From: Aporrectodea caliginosa
Lineage: Eukaryota; Annelida; Clitellata; Crassiclitellata; Lumbricidae
Reading direction: 5' to 3'
Assembly: GCA_020284085.1 (NCBI GenBank)
Contig: JACEVL010000828.1
Coordinates: 532,501 to 596,500, forward strand
DNA length: 64,000 nt
The notes below the pieces were generated by a model that saw only the letters and a program-made list of their open reading frames with translations, ran no database searches and was not told the DNA's origin. How positions within the stretch are numbered: position 1 is the stretch's first letter; each line of letters opens with the position of its first letter. Of this stretch, positions 11,365-26,536 are shown piece by piece. Made by a program: the position numbers and the translations under genes.

Positions 11365-11509
11365 GCCTAGACAGATGAGAACGCATCAGGTAGCGATGAT
11401 GAGATGCGAAGAAGAGGAAAACAAGGAAATGGCAATATTGTATTTTGCCATTAAACCGGAACGGAGTGATAGCGAAGAGGCTTGTAGTGAAAACTAGTTC
11501 ACTAGGACT

Positions 11510-11878
11510 ATGATGGTCAATGGACATAAAGTTGCGTGCTTATATGATACAGGAGCTACAGGAGACGCAGTGAAAACTTATTTGGTGAATCCAGATCAGT
11601 ACATGGGGAAAAATAGAACCTGTGTTTTCACAAATGGAACGAAACAGAAGTATCCTGTAGCTAAAATAAAGATTAAGGGTGAATGTTTCACAGGAGAAAC
11701 AGAGGTTATTGTTGTTGATAGTCTAGGGACAGACTTGATAATTGGGCCTAAACTGTGTAACTGGACTAGACAGAAATCTAGGACAGAAGGCACTGAGATG
11801 AGTGCAGTAGTGAGAAATAGCAGCAATGTGAATAGAAATGTTCCGTGCATGAAAAATAGTACACAGGCAGACCATTAA
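11510..11878 (+). pseudogene. Retroviral-type aspartic protease remnant
   Basis: The frame reads NGHKVACLYDTGATGDAV, containing the active-site triad DTG, and later VVDSLGTDLIIGPKL, the second conserved hydrophobic-hydrophobic-Gly signature of retropepsins. It follows the zinc knuckle at the expected place for gag-pro order. The frame stays open for 122 codons although surrounding gag and pol are broken. Confidence 0.65.
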
Positions 11879-13160
11879 TGTCTAGCTGAGAAGGATGGGA
11901 ATGATTATGTCATTGGAGGACGAGTACAGAATAGCGCGGCAAATAAAATGGCGGTGTGTTGATAGTTGAATCTGAGACAGAAAATATAACAGGTTGCAAC
12001 ACACGCGCACTAATTGAGAAACGGGTTCGAACAGATCAACCCTTGAAAGTTTTTTAATCTCAGCTGATTTGAAAGTGACTCCAAGTATATTAGTTAGCGT
12101 CAAGCAAAAGAAAGCAATTAGCAATGGGAAAAGGAATCCCGAATTATATTTGAATGATAGGAGAAGTTAAGGAGATAGAAGTGAAAAGATCGGTTGTAAG
12201 AAAGGTTATCGAAGATCTTATACATCCGATTGGAGGAATAGTCAGACAAGCGGAGTCAGACTCGATGATAAAGTGAGGTACAGAGGAGACTATCTGAATA
12301 AGTGTGGACCTGGATGGTGTAGAAAAGGAAGGAATGTAGTCGAAAGTAGAGTGAATAAGAAGTATAATTGGAAGGAAGATAGTGGCAGATCATGTGTATC
12401 CAATTGGAGAGGAGATCGAAGAGAGTTTCAAGGAGAATGTTTAGACTGGCTAAGGCCGGCTAGAGGAGCTTATTCAATAGTGGATACAGCGGGAGGAAGT
12501 AATGAAGTTAGTAGGCCCTAATGAGAAAAGGATGGAAGAGGAGTCGTTGAAAAGAAGAAGGTTGATGAACCTAAAGAGGAATTCCAATGGGTTTGAGAAA
12601 GAAGTTAAAGTGAGAGATGATTATGCACCAGATTGGAAATGGAGAAAGAGATTTAATGAGAAAAGAGGAGGATCACGGTAGGCTACTCTACGTTTGGAAG
12701 ATGGTGCGAAGACGATTAAGGTGAAAATCGCATATATCAATTCGATGTTGTAGATAATTAAGTGTATCAATGAGAGGAGTTTAGTTTATAAGGCACATTG
12801 AATTTTAAATTAAGTAATTTGCTGATTTAGTAATAGATTAATATTCTCTAGGCAGAGTGTAGGACTTTGTAGAGGTCAATTAAAGTCAGTAATATGGAGT
12901 TGTAAATAGTAAGGACCTTAAGAGATACCAGACAGTACTGATAAATTTAAATAAAAGAATGGTAAGATGGTCATTTATGGGCAAAAGGAGACATAGTAGG
13001 ATGTGGAGATAAATCCTCAGTGTTAAGAAGAGAAAGGAATTGTTGAGTTTAGTAGAGGAGTTTAGAGATATTTTTATAGATGTGCCTAGCAGAACTAGTG
13101 TAGTTTAACATGAAAACGTTGTAGCAGATTACTTGAGCAGAGGGTTAGAGTGAATATAAA
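11879..13160 (+). pseudogene. Decayed Gypsy pol remnant with RT mostly deleted
   Basis: No long frame survives. Bases about 13031-13085 read ELLSLVEEFRDIFIDVPSRT, like the run-in to a Gypsy reverse transcriptase. Only some 30 bp later (13112-13150) comes VVADYLSRGLE, the typical end of RNase H. Most of RT and RNase H therefore appears deleted. Segments around 12410-12750 are purine-rich, and I recognise nothing certain in them. Confidence 0.45.
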
Positions 13161-14039
13161 TAGATATACATGTAATGATGAATGGTATCTAAATAAACTA
13201 GTAAGTAAGTAAAAAATTATAAGGTGAAGTAGTAGGTGATGTTTAATGTTATTACTCAAGTTAATATTGGTTAGTAGTAGAATTGATGTTTATTCTAGTC
13301 TAAAGTATAACGTATAGGATAAGATATTGAGGATGATTAAAATAAGTAAAGGTTATTAGATGAGTAAGTGAATAAATAGTCTTTAAGTAATGTTAAGATT
13401 TGTGTGTTATTGTATAGGACATTTAATATTTAAAAATTTGTGTCCAAATATTATTTTGTGGGGGTTTATGTAGAGAATGTCCTTGAGACCCCACACAAAT
13501 CATATGACTAAACGTTGTAGATGCACGCTCTTATATTATATGCATGTACAGTTAAGGTGTAAGACTGCAGTAATTGTTAGGCTGCTGTAATGTAGGATTA
13601 ATTTTTAATTAATTAATTGAACCAGCGTCGGAACCAGCGATTTAATCAATAATAATATTTAGCTAGGATTCGGGGATAACTGGCTGTGGTGCTGGGTTGA
13701 TCCGTGACGATGCTGTCGAAACGTGATTGGTTGTTCAATTAAAATACGAACGGTTGAGAAATGTCGTCTCCCAAATGAACCGCGGTTTGGCGCCTTCACG
13801 CCCGGAATGCAGAATCAAGTCAGTGTTGTTGTTGACTGCGAAGGCTTCGGTAGTCGTACGAGGCAGTTTAACAAACAAACTCCTGATCGAACAACAAGTT
13901 TTGGTAATTTGTTGATCGAAAGACGATCAGTAGAGGGAGTAATGTTAGGAGGTGTCCGCTGACACACTTCGTTGAGTTATAGTGTAGCAAAAGTTGTAAA
14001 CTTCAGAGGAGAATTGGAAGTCACGTCGTTTCAACTTGC
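13161..14039. other. Non-coding, possible LTR material
   Basis: No gene is recognised. A G-rich run before TGTAGAGAATGTCC near 13467 could be the polypurine tract and start of the 3' LTR of the preceding Gypsy remnant. I could not match it to a 5' copy. Short open frames at 13723-13962 show no known motif. Confidence 0.35.
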
Positions 14040-14985
14040 GATCGACTGGGATTGATGGTTAACGCCAGTATCGAATCAACACTGGGCATCAAATTATAAA
14101 ACTAGGCTAGAGAGGCTTTTCACACTCCAAAAACGAGTGGTTCGGGTCTTGGCCAGGGCCCCCTTTAAGTCTCATACTACCGCTCTATTTCCGGATATTG
14201 GAATAATGAGAATAGACCAAATTAACATCTATCAAGTGGCTGAATTTATGTACCGTTATACCTATAACCAGCTCCCAATTGCATTTTCCAATTACTTTAA
14301 ATCTAGTTCTGACCTGCATAGTGCAGACCTACATTCCTACAACACGCGCAACAAAAGTAATAAGTATTTTGTGGAATTCTCTCGCACTAATATATGTAAG
14401 TTCTCGCTTATCTCATGGGGCCCAAGAGCCTGGAACAGTCGTCCCTTCTCTCTAAAACATACTCCCAACCTCCATGTATTTAAAAAGCTCCGTGTTTACC
14501 TTTTGTCTCTGGATAACCCTCTGCAGGTCTGAGTATTAGGTCACTGTCGTGTTCCTATTTTATTTTGTTTTTCCTATCTTTTTCCTTTTCTATGTGACTA
14601 TCACCATGTAATTATCTCTTTGGTTACTATTATTTTATTTTTATTTTATTTTTAATTCCAGTTATGTTTTCCGCAATTTTAGTTACCTATAAACATTGCA
14701 TAACTAAAGACCACCTTACTTCTGGTAATGGCTATCGCTTCGCTAATTGCAACTGGGGGCCTTATTAGCGGGACCTAGGTCCCTTTAGGTCTCCTTTATT
14801 GACCCTTTTATTCTAACCCATTATGCTTTCTCCTGCGGATTTAAAACTGTATTTACTTAAATATTTAAGCTTACATTAAATATCTTTGGCTGTTCGTTAT
14901 TTACTTTTCCTCAGCACGCGTGTGTTTTCATGTAATCTGGCAATTTATTTCTTGAAGGTTCAATAAAAATGATTTGATTTGATTA
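14040..14985 (+). mobile_element. LINE 3' end (RT C-terminus and 3' UTR)
   Basis: Bases about 14078-14530 encode the C-terminal region of a non-LTR reverse transcriptase: LERLFTLQKRVVRVLARAPF, then a Met/Tyr-rich segment, NTRNKSNKYF and WNSRPFSLK. The stop is at 14530. The 3' UTR contains TTAGCGGGACC and ends with AATAAAAATGATTTGATTTG near 14960-14985. A related C-terminus is at 34939-35238 on the minus strand, and a related UTR is at 55050-55190. Confidence 0.7.
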
Positions 14986-15985
14986 TAATTACAACGTAGA
15001 ACGTTTTGTTTGCGAAATATACGAACTCTGACTTTGGTGTTTGATTCCCCACGCAATCATCATCAAGATCTAGCTAGAAGATAAGCTGGAAGAAGCGTTG
15101 AATTTGACAAGAAGAGTCACTTCGAACAGAATGGCCACAACAAGAACAAACATCGAACAGATCTACTTCGTCAGCCTGAAGAAAGCTTATTCACGAGCGC
15201 TGAGCTTTGGTAAAAGCCTTAAGAGGACTCTGAAATATCATGTCATTTAAATTTTGAAATGCAGATTGACCAGTTGACAAGTAATCTACTGCAGTCAGGA
15301 GCCTTAAGTAGCAACACAGACAAGTACAGTCCAAACAGGAGAACATTTTTAAACAATGACATAACATGATCAACAGAGATTTGTGGCAACTTTTCTGTTG
15401 CAACTTGCAACCATTCTTTTGCTTGCTAAACACTGAAAAGCGAACTTTTTATTAACTGACTTTTTACAAAATAAATTTTAAGCACTGGTAATACTTGTGA
15501 TGTCAAATCGTAATAGGTCTGAACTTCCATCTGATATTGTCGCTATCTTTTCTGATTTGTCTATTAAGGACATGTTCTTTGTTTCATTTGGAATTGGTAT
15601 TTATGTTTGCATCATTGGATCCTTGTGTGTGATGCGCAATAGAAGCGTTTGCAGCTGTATTTGTAATTGTACAGGTATCGGGATACATACGCAATTACGC
15701 ATGCCCTAACTTATTTGACTAAAATAATTACTCTTACTAAGAGTTAAGTTAAAGCCCTGAATAAGATTGTGTCACTCCAACAAACTTCTTTACTCGAGGG
15801 CTTTCTCAGTGAACATGTTTACAACGGTCGCCCTCGCTTCAGCCAGCATCTGCTCGAATCAGTTGATATCTGCTCAAAGGTATTCTGTTCCTGGTACACG
15901 TCTTGTCTTTGGTCGACGTTAATTCACAGCTATCGGTTCCTCCACCAGGAACTCTCAACCTCCTCACATTCACAACTCTCTTACC
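14986..15985. other. No recognised gene
   Basis: Short open frames on both strands (for example 15191-15433 minus and 15497-15709 plus) show no known domain and no splice context that I trust. Confidence 0.5.
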
Positions 15986-17030
15986 GAGACTGTCTTTCAC
16001 ACTAAACTGAAACCGTACGTCTTCCAGTCAGTCTACCTATAAGACTGTCTTTCACACTAAACTGAAACCGTACGTCTTCCAGTCAGTCTACCTATAAGAC
16101 TGTCTTTCACACTAAACTGAAACCGTACGTCTTCCAGTCAGTCTACCTATAAGACTGTCTTTCACACTAAACTGAAACCGTACGTTTTCCAGTCAGTCTA
16201 CCTATAAGACTGTCTTTCACACTAAACTGAAACCGTACGTCTTCCAGTCAGTCTACCTATAAGACTGTCTTTCACACTAAACTGAAACCGCACGTCTTCC
16301 AGTCAGTCTACCTATAAGACTGTCTTTCACACTAAACTGAAACCGTACGTCTTCCAGTCAGTCTACCTATAAGACTGTCTTTCACACTAAACTGAAACCG
16401 TACGTCTTCCAGTCAGTCTACCTATAAGACTGTCTTTCACACTAAACTGAAACCGTACGTCTTCCAGTCAGTCTACCTATAAGACTGTCTTTCACACTAA
16501 ACTGAAACCGCACGTCTTCCAGTCAGTCTACCTATAAGACTGTCTTTCACACTAAACTGAAACCGTACGTCTTCCAGTCAGTCTACCTATAAGACTGTCT
16601 TTCACACTAAACTGAAACCGTACGTCTTCCAGTCAGTCTACCTATAAGACTGTCTTTCACACTAAACTGAAACCGTACGTCTTCCAGTCATTCTACCTAT
16701 AAGACTGTCTTTCACACTAAACTGAAACCGTACGTCTTCCAGTCAGTCTACCTATAAGACTGTCTTTCACACTAAACTGAAACCGTACGTCTTCCAGTCA
16801 GTCTACCTATAAGACTGTCTTTCACACTAAACTGAAACTGTACGTCTTCCAGTCAGTCTACCTATAAGACTGTCTTTCACACTAAACTGAAACCGCACGT
16901 CTTCCAGTCAGTCTACCTATAAGACTGTCTTTCACACTAAACTGAAACCGTACGTCTTCCAGTCAGTCTACCTATAAGACTGTCTTTCACACTAAACTGA
17001 AACCGTACGTCTTCCAGTCAGTCTACCTAT
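15986..17030. repeat. 55-bp minisatellite, exactly 19 units
   Basis: The unit begins AAGACTGTCTTTCACACTAA and is 55 bp long. 1045 bp divide into exactly 19 units with no length change. I see only a few substitutions: TACGTTTTCC in unit 4, CCGCACG in units 6, 10 and 17, ATTCTACC in unit 13, AACTGTACG in unit 16, and a changed first position in unit 1. The unit length is not a multiple of three, so the array is not coding. Confidence 0.97.
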
Positions 17031-18582
17031 AGCTCTTAATATTTACCTGGCTTCAGTGTTCTCTTACGAATTTTTTAAGGAAGGCATTATCAAATTACAG
17101 TTGTATTGTACACAGAAAACTTGATTTGTTATCAATCCTTTTCAGGCTAACCTTCTTTTCCATAGTTTGTGTAATGTTTTGCATTCTGGCATATAGATGC
17201 AATGGTAGATGCATGGCACCTGCGACAGGCTCTTTAAGGCGCTACTTTAATGCCCAGATAATACATCGCTGTTAGTACCAGTCTTTCAGCTTAGCTAAAT
17301 AAAAATACTGCTGGGTACTGCCTCGAAATGTAAGCATCTGTGACCGCATGATGTCTAAGGTTGGTGGCTTGCAGAAAGATTTTTCGTTTGACACATGACC
17401 TTGTTGAGCAGGACGTGACAGTTGCGTGAGTGAGGCCAACAAAGGCCACATTATCAGCGGGGCTGGGATCATTTCATTATCAGAAATCAACAATTATTAC
17501 AGTACAGAGCAGTACACTGCACAACTTTGATTTGAATGATGAACACAGTGTAGACATGTTTACACTCCTGGTTTATGCGCCCTTCCGCTTAACCAAAAGT
17601 GTTGTTACGTCCCTTAAAGCTGTTAACTTGTTAACATGCCATATACAAGAATTGTCACTAAACACTGACTTTCAGCATTATCATTTTTACGCATGGACTG
17701 GTTTGCAAAACTTTGCACAATGCATCACAAGGTAAGTCTCCGATGACTTTACGTTAACGACTCCACACTGTATCGTTTTCGAGATCTTCCTCCTGAAGTC
17801 CGTCTTATTAGTTAGACCCATCCATGGCAACCAGTTGATTATCTATGCACAACATGATTTTTCCTGCACAGGAAGTCAAACGCTTATGCACCAGAACCTT
17901 TGTTTGCAATCATCTTTCACTGATAACTTGTCATTTTAAAACTTTACAGAGCTGAACAAAACACTTAAGAATGATCGTCCACCAAGAACCCTGACCGTTT
18001 AACGTCATAGGGCTTGAGACGCATACCAGTTAAGCTCTTTGAGACAACAAGCTACATTGTAAGTCAACTGCATCTGTTTTAAAAGGTGTGGTGCAAATGT
18101 CTTAATAAAATAATACATACCAATATACATGAAAAGACAGAGACTTATCATTACATTAAAATTAACTCTTTTGAAGCTATTGCACAATCCCAGATGTTTC
18201 TAGGTTAGCAAGAGATACTTCCACTACTGGACAGATGTGGCATTTTTACGCGTGAATACGCTGGTGCCCTGCTCTTGGCTTTCTAGTGGCTCTTTGGAAG
18301 TTTGGAGTTTACGATTATGATCTTAAAACCACTTTTTGTAGCCACAACTCCTATGTGATATTTGGTAAAAAAATGTTATTGCTACGTGCCATACTGTTAA
18401 CTAATGTTGGCAACTTTCTATTGTGGATTTTATTGCAACTTGTGTATATATTGGCAGAGCACAAGTAAAAGTATGAACACTGCTTTGATTTCATTTGCTG
18501 GTGTAAGCTTATGTAACTTTATTGCACGATTTATGGAGTTACTAAAAAATGCAAGACCTTATTCAGTATCCTTACTCTAGAT
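17031..18582. other. No recognised gene
   Basis: I found neither protein motifs nor repeat signatures. The open frames are below 105 codons and unremarkable. Confidence 0.5.
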
Positions 18583-19077
18583 CAGTTCTTTACTCTAGAT
18601 GACTAGATCAGAGTTCTTTACTCTAGACCGATTAATCGTTCGGTAATCGGTTCGGGCCTGATTATGCACTAATCGGTATTAGGCCTAATTGGAATCGGCG
18701 ATCCCAGGCCTTAAAATCCAAATAACAAAAAAGTAATATTTCTGAGCAAAAACGATTTCTTCTTTCATTTATACAGAAATAGTAACTTGCTTTGGCGACC
18801 TCCTGCGTTAATCTTTATATTATCATTAAAAGTCCGTGCCAATGCCATTTACTAATAAAGATTTGATTTGGTTATTCTTTAGTTATTGTACAATATACGT
18901 TTCATTTCTTTGATTTGATTTTATGGTTTATCTCTAAGTAGGCCTATATATACATTTGGAAATAAAAATGAATATTGCCGATTGATTTGATCCGGATAGG
19001 CGAAAAGGTAGACCAACTTGTCGGAATCGGAAATTGGCAAAAAATTCCAGTCGGCTCATCAGTTCTTTACTCTAGAT
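18583..19077. repeat. Repeats of AGTTCTTTACTCTAGAT flanking a repeat-like insert
   Basis: The motif AGTTCTTTACTCTAGA occurs around 18594 and 18611 and again at 19061. Between the outer copies lies DNA rich in TAATCGG/CGATTA motifs, similar in flavour to the hAT MITE at 56110-56538. The boundaries are unclear. Confidence 0.4.
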
Positions 19078-19418
19078 CAGTGGTTCTCAAGCTTTTTCAT
19101 AGCAAGGCACCCTTGCTAAAAGTTTTTCAGTCAATGGCCTCTGGCCTTAATTTCATTTATTTTCCTTCCCGTTAGTTCTTTATCTTAAGGACGTAGCAAT
19201 GTTCCTTGTATTCAATCGCAGTGTTGTAACTCTTCTACACTACTTTAAGTTTTAAAAAATGGTTATAGGCCTATGTCAGTAGTGATAATGAGCCTTTTTC
19301 ACATTTTTTTACAAAACAACCCAGCACAAATGTCATTGTTCTGCCATTCAGATGCGGCACCCCATATTCAGGTTCAAGACACCCTTGGGTTCTGCAGCAC
19401 CCAGGTTGGGAAGAAATG
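19078..19418. mobile_element. hAT (Charlie-like) MITE with 8-bp TSD
   Basis: The left end CAGTGGTTCTCAAGC is typical of Charlie-type hAT termini. The right end is an imperfect inverted version ending GGGAAGAAATG. The flanks are a perfect 8-bp duplication, CTCTAGAT, at 19070-19077 and 19419-19426. Length is 341 bp and there is no coding capacity. Confidence 0.8.
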
Positions 19419-22536
<3,118 letters not shown>

Positions 22537-24765
22537 CTAGATTCCTATATTGTCATGTTGATGCCTCAGCCGGCAGCTCCGTAGAATAACCACATCATTC
22601 CATTGCACATAGAGGCTTATATTTACTCCTTCCTCCGCATTACTCAGCGCCAAGCTCATCACTACTTCCAGTATCAGATTAAAGAGATCTGGTGACAATC
22701 CGCATCCCTGCCTTACTCCCACTGTCGTTCTGAACCATTCTGTTAGCTCTCCATCCACTTTCACTGCGCTGATCGACTTACTATACAGATCCTCCAATAG
22801 TCTCACCAGTTTCTCAAGCACTCCAAAGTGCCTCAACACCTGCCATAACCCCTCTTGCCAGACGCTGTCAAAGGCTTGTCTGAAGTCTATGAAGTTGTTA
22901 TATAGTATCTTGTTTTTTTCAAAGTACTTTTCAGATAGCTGCCTTATCACGAACAGTTGATCTATTGTACTTCTTCCACTTCTGAAACCTGCTTGTTCCT
23001 CTGCTACCACCTCCTCCACCAGCTTTCTCAACCTCTGTTGCAGCACCTTGGTGTACACCTTCCCTGGGCAACTCAGCAAGCTGATACCTCTGTAGTTTCC
23101 GCAATCCAACCTGTCTCCTTTCTTGTGTATCGGTATTATGATCGCCCTTCCCCAGTCTTTTGGGCAGCTCCCTTCTTGGTAGATTTTGTTGCATATTGTA
23201 TGCAGCATTTCTACCGAGCACTCTTCGTTGGCCTGTATCATCTCCGTCGTGATATTATCTTCTCCCGGGCTTTTTTTCTTCTTTAATCCTCTTATTGCCC
23301 ATGCCACCTCCTCCTTGAGTATATCCTCCATCTCTGCACTTCCATTGCACGCCGGTATCTCCGATAGCACCGTCTTATCCACCGGGTTTTGTTTGTTGTA
23401 CAGATCTTCATAATATTGTTTCCATCGCTTCTTAACTTCCTCCGTCTCTTCCAGAGTATGTCCTTCCCCGTCTCTCACTGCCGTAGTTCTTGTCCTAGGT
23501 GTACCGCATATTTCTCTCACTGCCTGGAATAGTTTATCCGTTCGTCGTGTTTTTGCGTTCATCTCTAGGTCGTTGCATTTATCCTCCATCCACTTCTCTT
23601 TGCACTCTTTAGCCTTTTTCTTGATTTCTTTGGTGATCTTGTTGTATATTTTCCTATTTTCTTCGCTCAGTGTTCTTGTTGGTCTCATGTCTCTTCGTTT
23701 TTCGCTCAGTTCCAGGACTTCTCTGGAGATCCACGGTTTCTTTGGTTGGTTTCTTTTGTATCCTATTGTCTTCTCTGCTGTTTCTGTGTAAATCGCTCTA
23801 ATTTCTTTCCAGGGACTTTCTACCGTTTGTAACCTGTCTACACTTGTTTGTTTCCATTTGTTTTCCAGCATGTAGCTGTACTTCTGTCTCACTTCTTCTA
23901 CTTTTAGTCTTTCAGTGTCAAATCTCCTGTTCGTCATTTCTTTTCGTACTGTCTTCAGCCTAATTCTGAGGCCAGCCAAAACTAGTTTATGATCCGAGTT
24001 GACATCTGGTCTGGAGAAAGTTCTACACATTGTCACTCCGTTCTTCCATCTATTTCCCACCAGTACAAAGCCGATCATGTTCTTTGTGCGTCCATCTGGT
24101 GATTCCCACGTCCACTTTCTATTCTATTTCCTTTGCTGGAATACTGTGTTCATTACTTGTAGCCTGTTGTTTAGGCAGAAATTTAATAATCTTTCACCTC
24201 TTTCATTTTCCTCCCCGTGTCCAAACTTGCCTATTACTCCTTCCCATTCTCTCCAATCTCTTCCTACTTTTGCGTTGAAATCGCCCATAACTATTGTCAG
24301 GTCTCTGTCTGGTATGCTCTGCACCACCTCCTGTAGCTCCGCGTAGAATTTCTCAATGTCCTCCTCCGTCGAGTCCGATGTCGGTGCATACACCTGCACC
24401 ACTGACGCTCTTCCGAACTCTGTTCGGAATCTTGCTTTGATTATTCTCGAGCTGACTGCTCTATATCCGAGTAGTGCTCTGGCCGCCTCTCTTTTCATGA
24501 CCAGTGCCACCCCTTCCTGGTGTCTGTCATCCCTTCTTCCTGAGTATATGATCTTATATTCCTCTTTGTCTATTATCCCCTCTCCAGTCCATCTCACCTC
24601 CGACAGTCCCAGTATGCTCCAGTTGATATCCTTCATCTGGTGTAGCAATATATCCAATTGTCCAGTCGCGTAGAGGGTTCTTACAATGGCATATACACAG
24701 CTAAATTTTTGTACTAAAGCTAAGAAGGTAATATAAACATGTATGAAAATATTAACAACTTCCAT
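22537..24765 (-). pseudogene. RTE-like LINE: endonuclease and RT, truncated
   Basis: One minus-strand reading frame encodes an apurinic-type endonuclease (ILGLSEVRWTGEG near 24600, MGDFNAKVG near 24270, SDHKLVLAGLR near 23980). A reverse transcriptase follows (NYRGISLLS near 23090, GFRSGRSTIDQLF near 22965, FIDFRQAFDSVW near 22875, GCGLSPDLFNLILE near 22700). An in-frame TAG at 24124-24126 separates the two halves without changing frame. Homology stops before the catalytic YADD/FADD box (about 22620), so the 3' part is missing. The N-terminus is cut just before the VRTLYATGQL segment. The family is related to RTE/CFDP2-type elements. Confidence 0.85.
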
Positions 24766-24913
24766 ATTAGTTAGTTTCTCAATTTACAATGTTCCCATTG
24801 AAACAGAAATACCAATTCACACATAAGCGCCGCGTGTTGGCTGCTCGTGTGCAGGTGTTCTTCAGATTTAGCAGTTGAATTCAGCAGCGAGACTAGTGTG
24901 AAACCAAAGAAAG

Positions 24914-25345
24914 TATGATCGCGTTACGCCTCTGCTTCGTGACGTGCTGCATTGGCTCCCGGTGCAGTATCATATAGATCAAAAACTCGCCCTACTGGTG
25001 TACAAGTCCCTCCATGGTATGGCAACGGAGTACCTAAGAGCATACTGCATCGGCGTGTCGTCATCTAAGTCGGGACTCTCTTTGCGATCTGAGGCGCGCG
25101 GTGATCTGAAGGTACGAAAATCTAAAACCTGCTTCGGAGACCGCGCATTCTCTGTTGCTGGACCTAGGTGTTGGAACAATCTTCCACCTTCAATCCGTTC
25201 AGCAACATCCTTTGAGTCATTAACTCCAAACTCAAGACACATTATTTCAAGTTAGCGTATCCTGACTGAGTTTTTTATCGTGTCAAAGCGCCCTTGTAAC
25301 GGCATGTGCAGTGTTACGGCGCTGCAGAAATTGTCGTATTCATCA
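24914..25345 (+). mobile_element. CR1/L2-like LINE, RT C-terminal fragment
   Basis: The sequence reads PLLRDVLHWLPVQYHIDQKL, LVYKSLHGMATEYL and FSVAGPRCWNNLPPSIRS, the standard end of CR1/L2-type reverse transcriptase. It is nearly uninterrupted to a stop at 25255. The 3' UTR has CGGCGCTGCAGAAATTGTCG and a short TCATCATCATCA tail. Confidence 0.8.
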
Positions 25346-25825
25346 TCATCAGCATCAAATTACATTAATATAATTCTAAGAGTCAGATAAAATGCTTCTC
25401 ATCTAGAGTGTTGAACTGAAGTTCAATAATTAATCTTGCGAAGTTCATGTTTCAGCATAAAAATAACTCAATATCGTTTTAGCATAAATTAACGAATTCA
25501 ACTTAAAAGTCTCTTTAATTATCAATGTCACCGAAATTAATACAAGAACGTTATACAGAATGCGTATTTAACAAGCTGGGTGTGAAATATGCAAGGTATA
25601 GTCTTCGTCATTAGTTATTAACCGGCAAATCAAATCAGTAATGCTTCTCATGTCTGGAATGCTAAATGAAAGTTAGAAGCTGTTATTCAGTTTGCATGGG
25701 CATTATCAATGAACAAACAGCCACTGATGTTCCAGCCACAAAGTATTTCAAAATTATATTAAATTTTCAATGTTTTGATTAGCTACACAAAGTATGTATT
25801 TATATGTATCTGGCTACATATTCAT
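25346..25825. other. No recognised gene
   Basis: AT-rich sequence without motifs I can assign. Confidence 0.5.
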
Positions 25826-25985
25826 TCATTCATTCATTCATTTCAGATATTTATATAGCGCCCCTTCAAGATTTCTACTCAGAGGCGCTCCCGACTACAG
25901 CGCGGACACTGAATCGGAGTTTCACGCCGAAGCGCATGAGCAATTGAGAGCGAAGGACTTGCCCAGGGTCCCTACGTGGCATATG
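25826..25985 (-). mobile_element. SINE body, headless copy
   Basis: An (ATTC)n run at 25826-25845 (the tail, read on the minus strand) precedes a body matching bases 9057-9180 of SINE copy B, including AGAGGCGCTCCCGACTAC and CACGCCGAAGCGCATGAGCA. The match stops at GGGTCCCTACG, before the tRNA-like head. Confidence 0.75.
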
Positions 25986-26536
25986 TATTACTACCATATA
26001 TAAGTATTTACCCTAATGCATTTTAAACATTATGTAATCTCTAATTTACATAACAATGCTTACTAATATTATATAGGCCTATATATATAATATATAATTG
26101 GTGCAAATATAGGAAAAGAGGCGACGAGGGAAAAAGAAGTTCATCTCGCAGGTTTTTAGGTAATATATTCCAGAAGGATTTGTAGACCACGGCAAAACAT
26201 CTATGCTATACCATGAAGGTCACGGCCGTTTGAACAACTAAATCGCCTTGCACAACAGGCAGAGAAATCTGCGACCAAATCAGGATGGAAAAGATTGAGA
26301 CACAAAGCTCCTTAATCTTGTTCCTTAGTGCACAGTCTGCCAGATAATTACGTAATCATAAACAAGAACAACCCTCGACGGTTTGTGGAACTATATCTAC
26401 GGTCTCTACTAATGGCTGGAGTTGGGAGCACCACTAAGTAGACCCTTGAAGAGGCGCTATATAAACCCCCGAATGAATAATACATACTGTGAATGCACCT
26501 AATTGAAACTACTTTGCCCCAATGTAGACTAGTTCA
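25986..26536 (+). repeat. LINE-related debris with family 3' end
   Basis: Bases 26444-26485 read GAAGAGGCGCTATATAAACC followed by GAATGAATAATAC, the 3' end type of the CR1/L2-like family. Upstream (26110-26440) the sequence seems a decayed copy, but I cannot read a continuous protein. Confidence 0.4.

Noticed and set aside
15986..17030. Regular repeat array that could suggest a CRISPR
   Set aside because: Units are contiguous with no spacers, and the DNA is clearly eukaryotic. It is a minisatellite.
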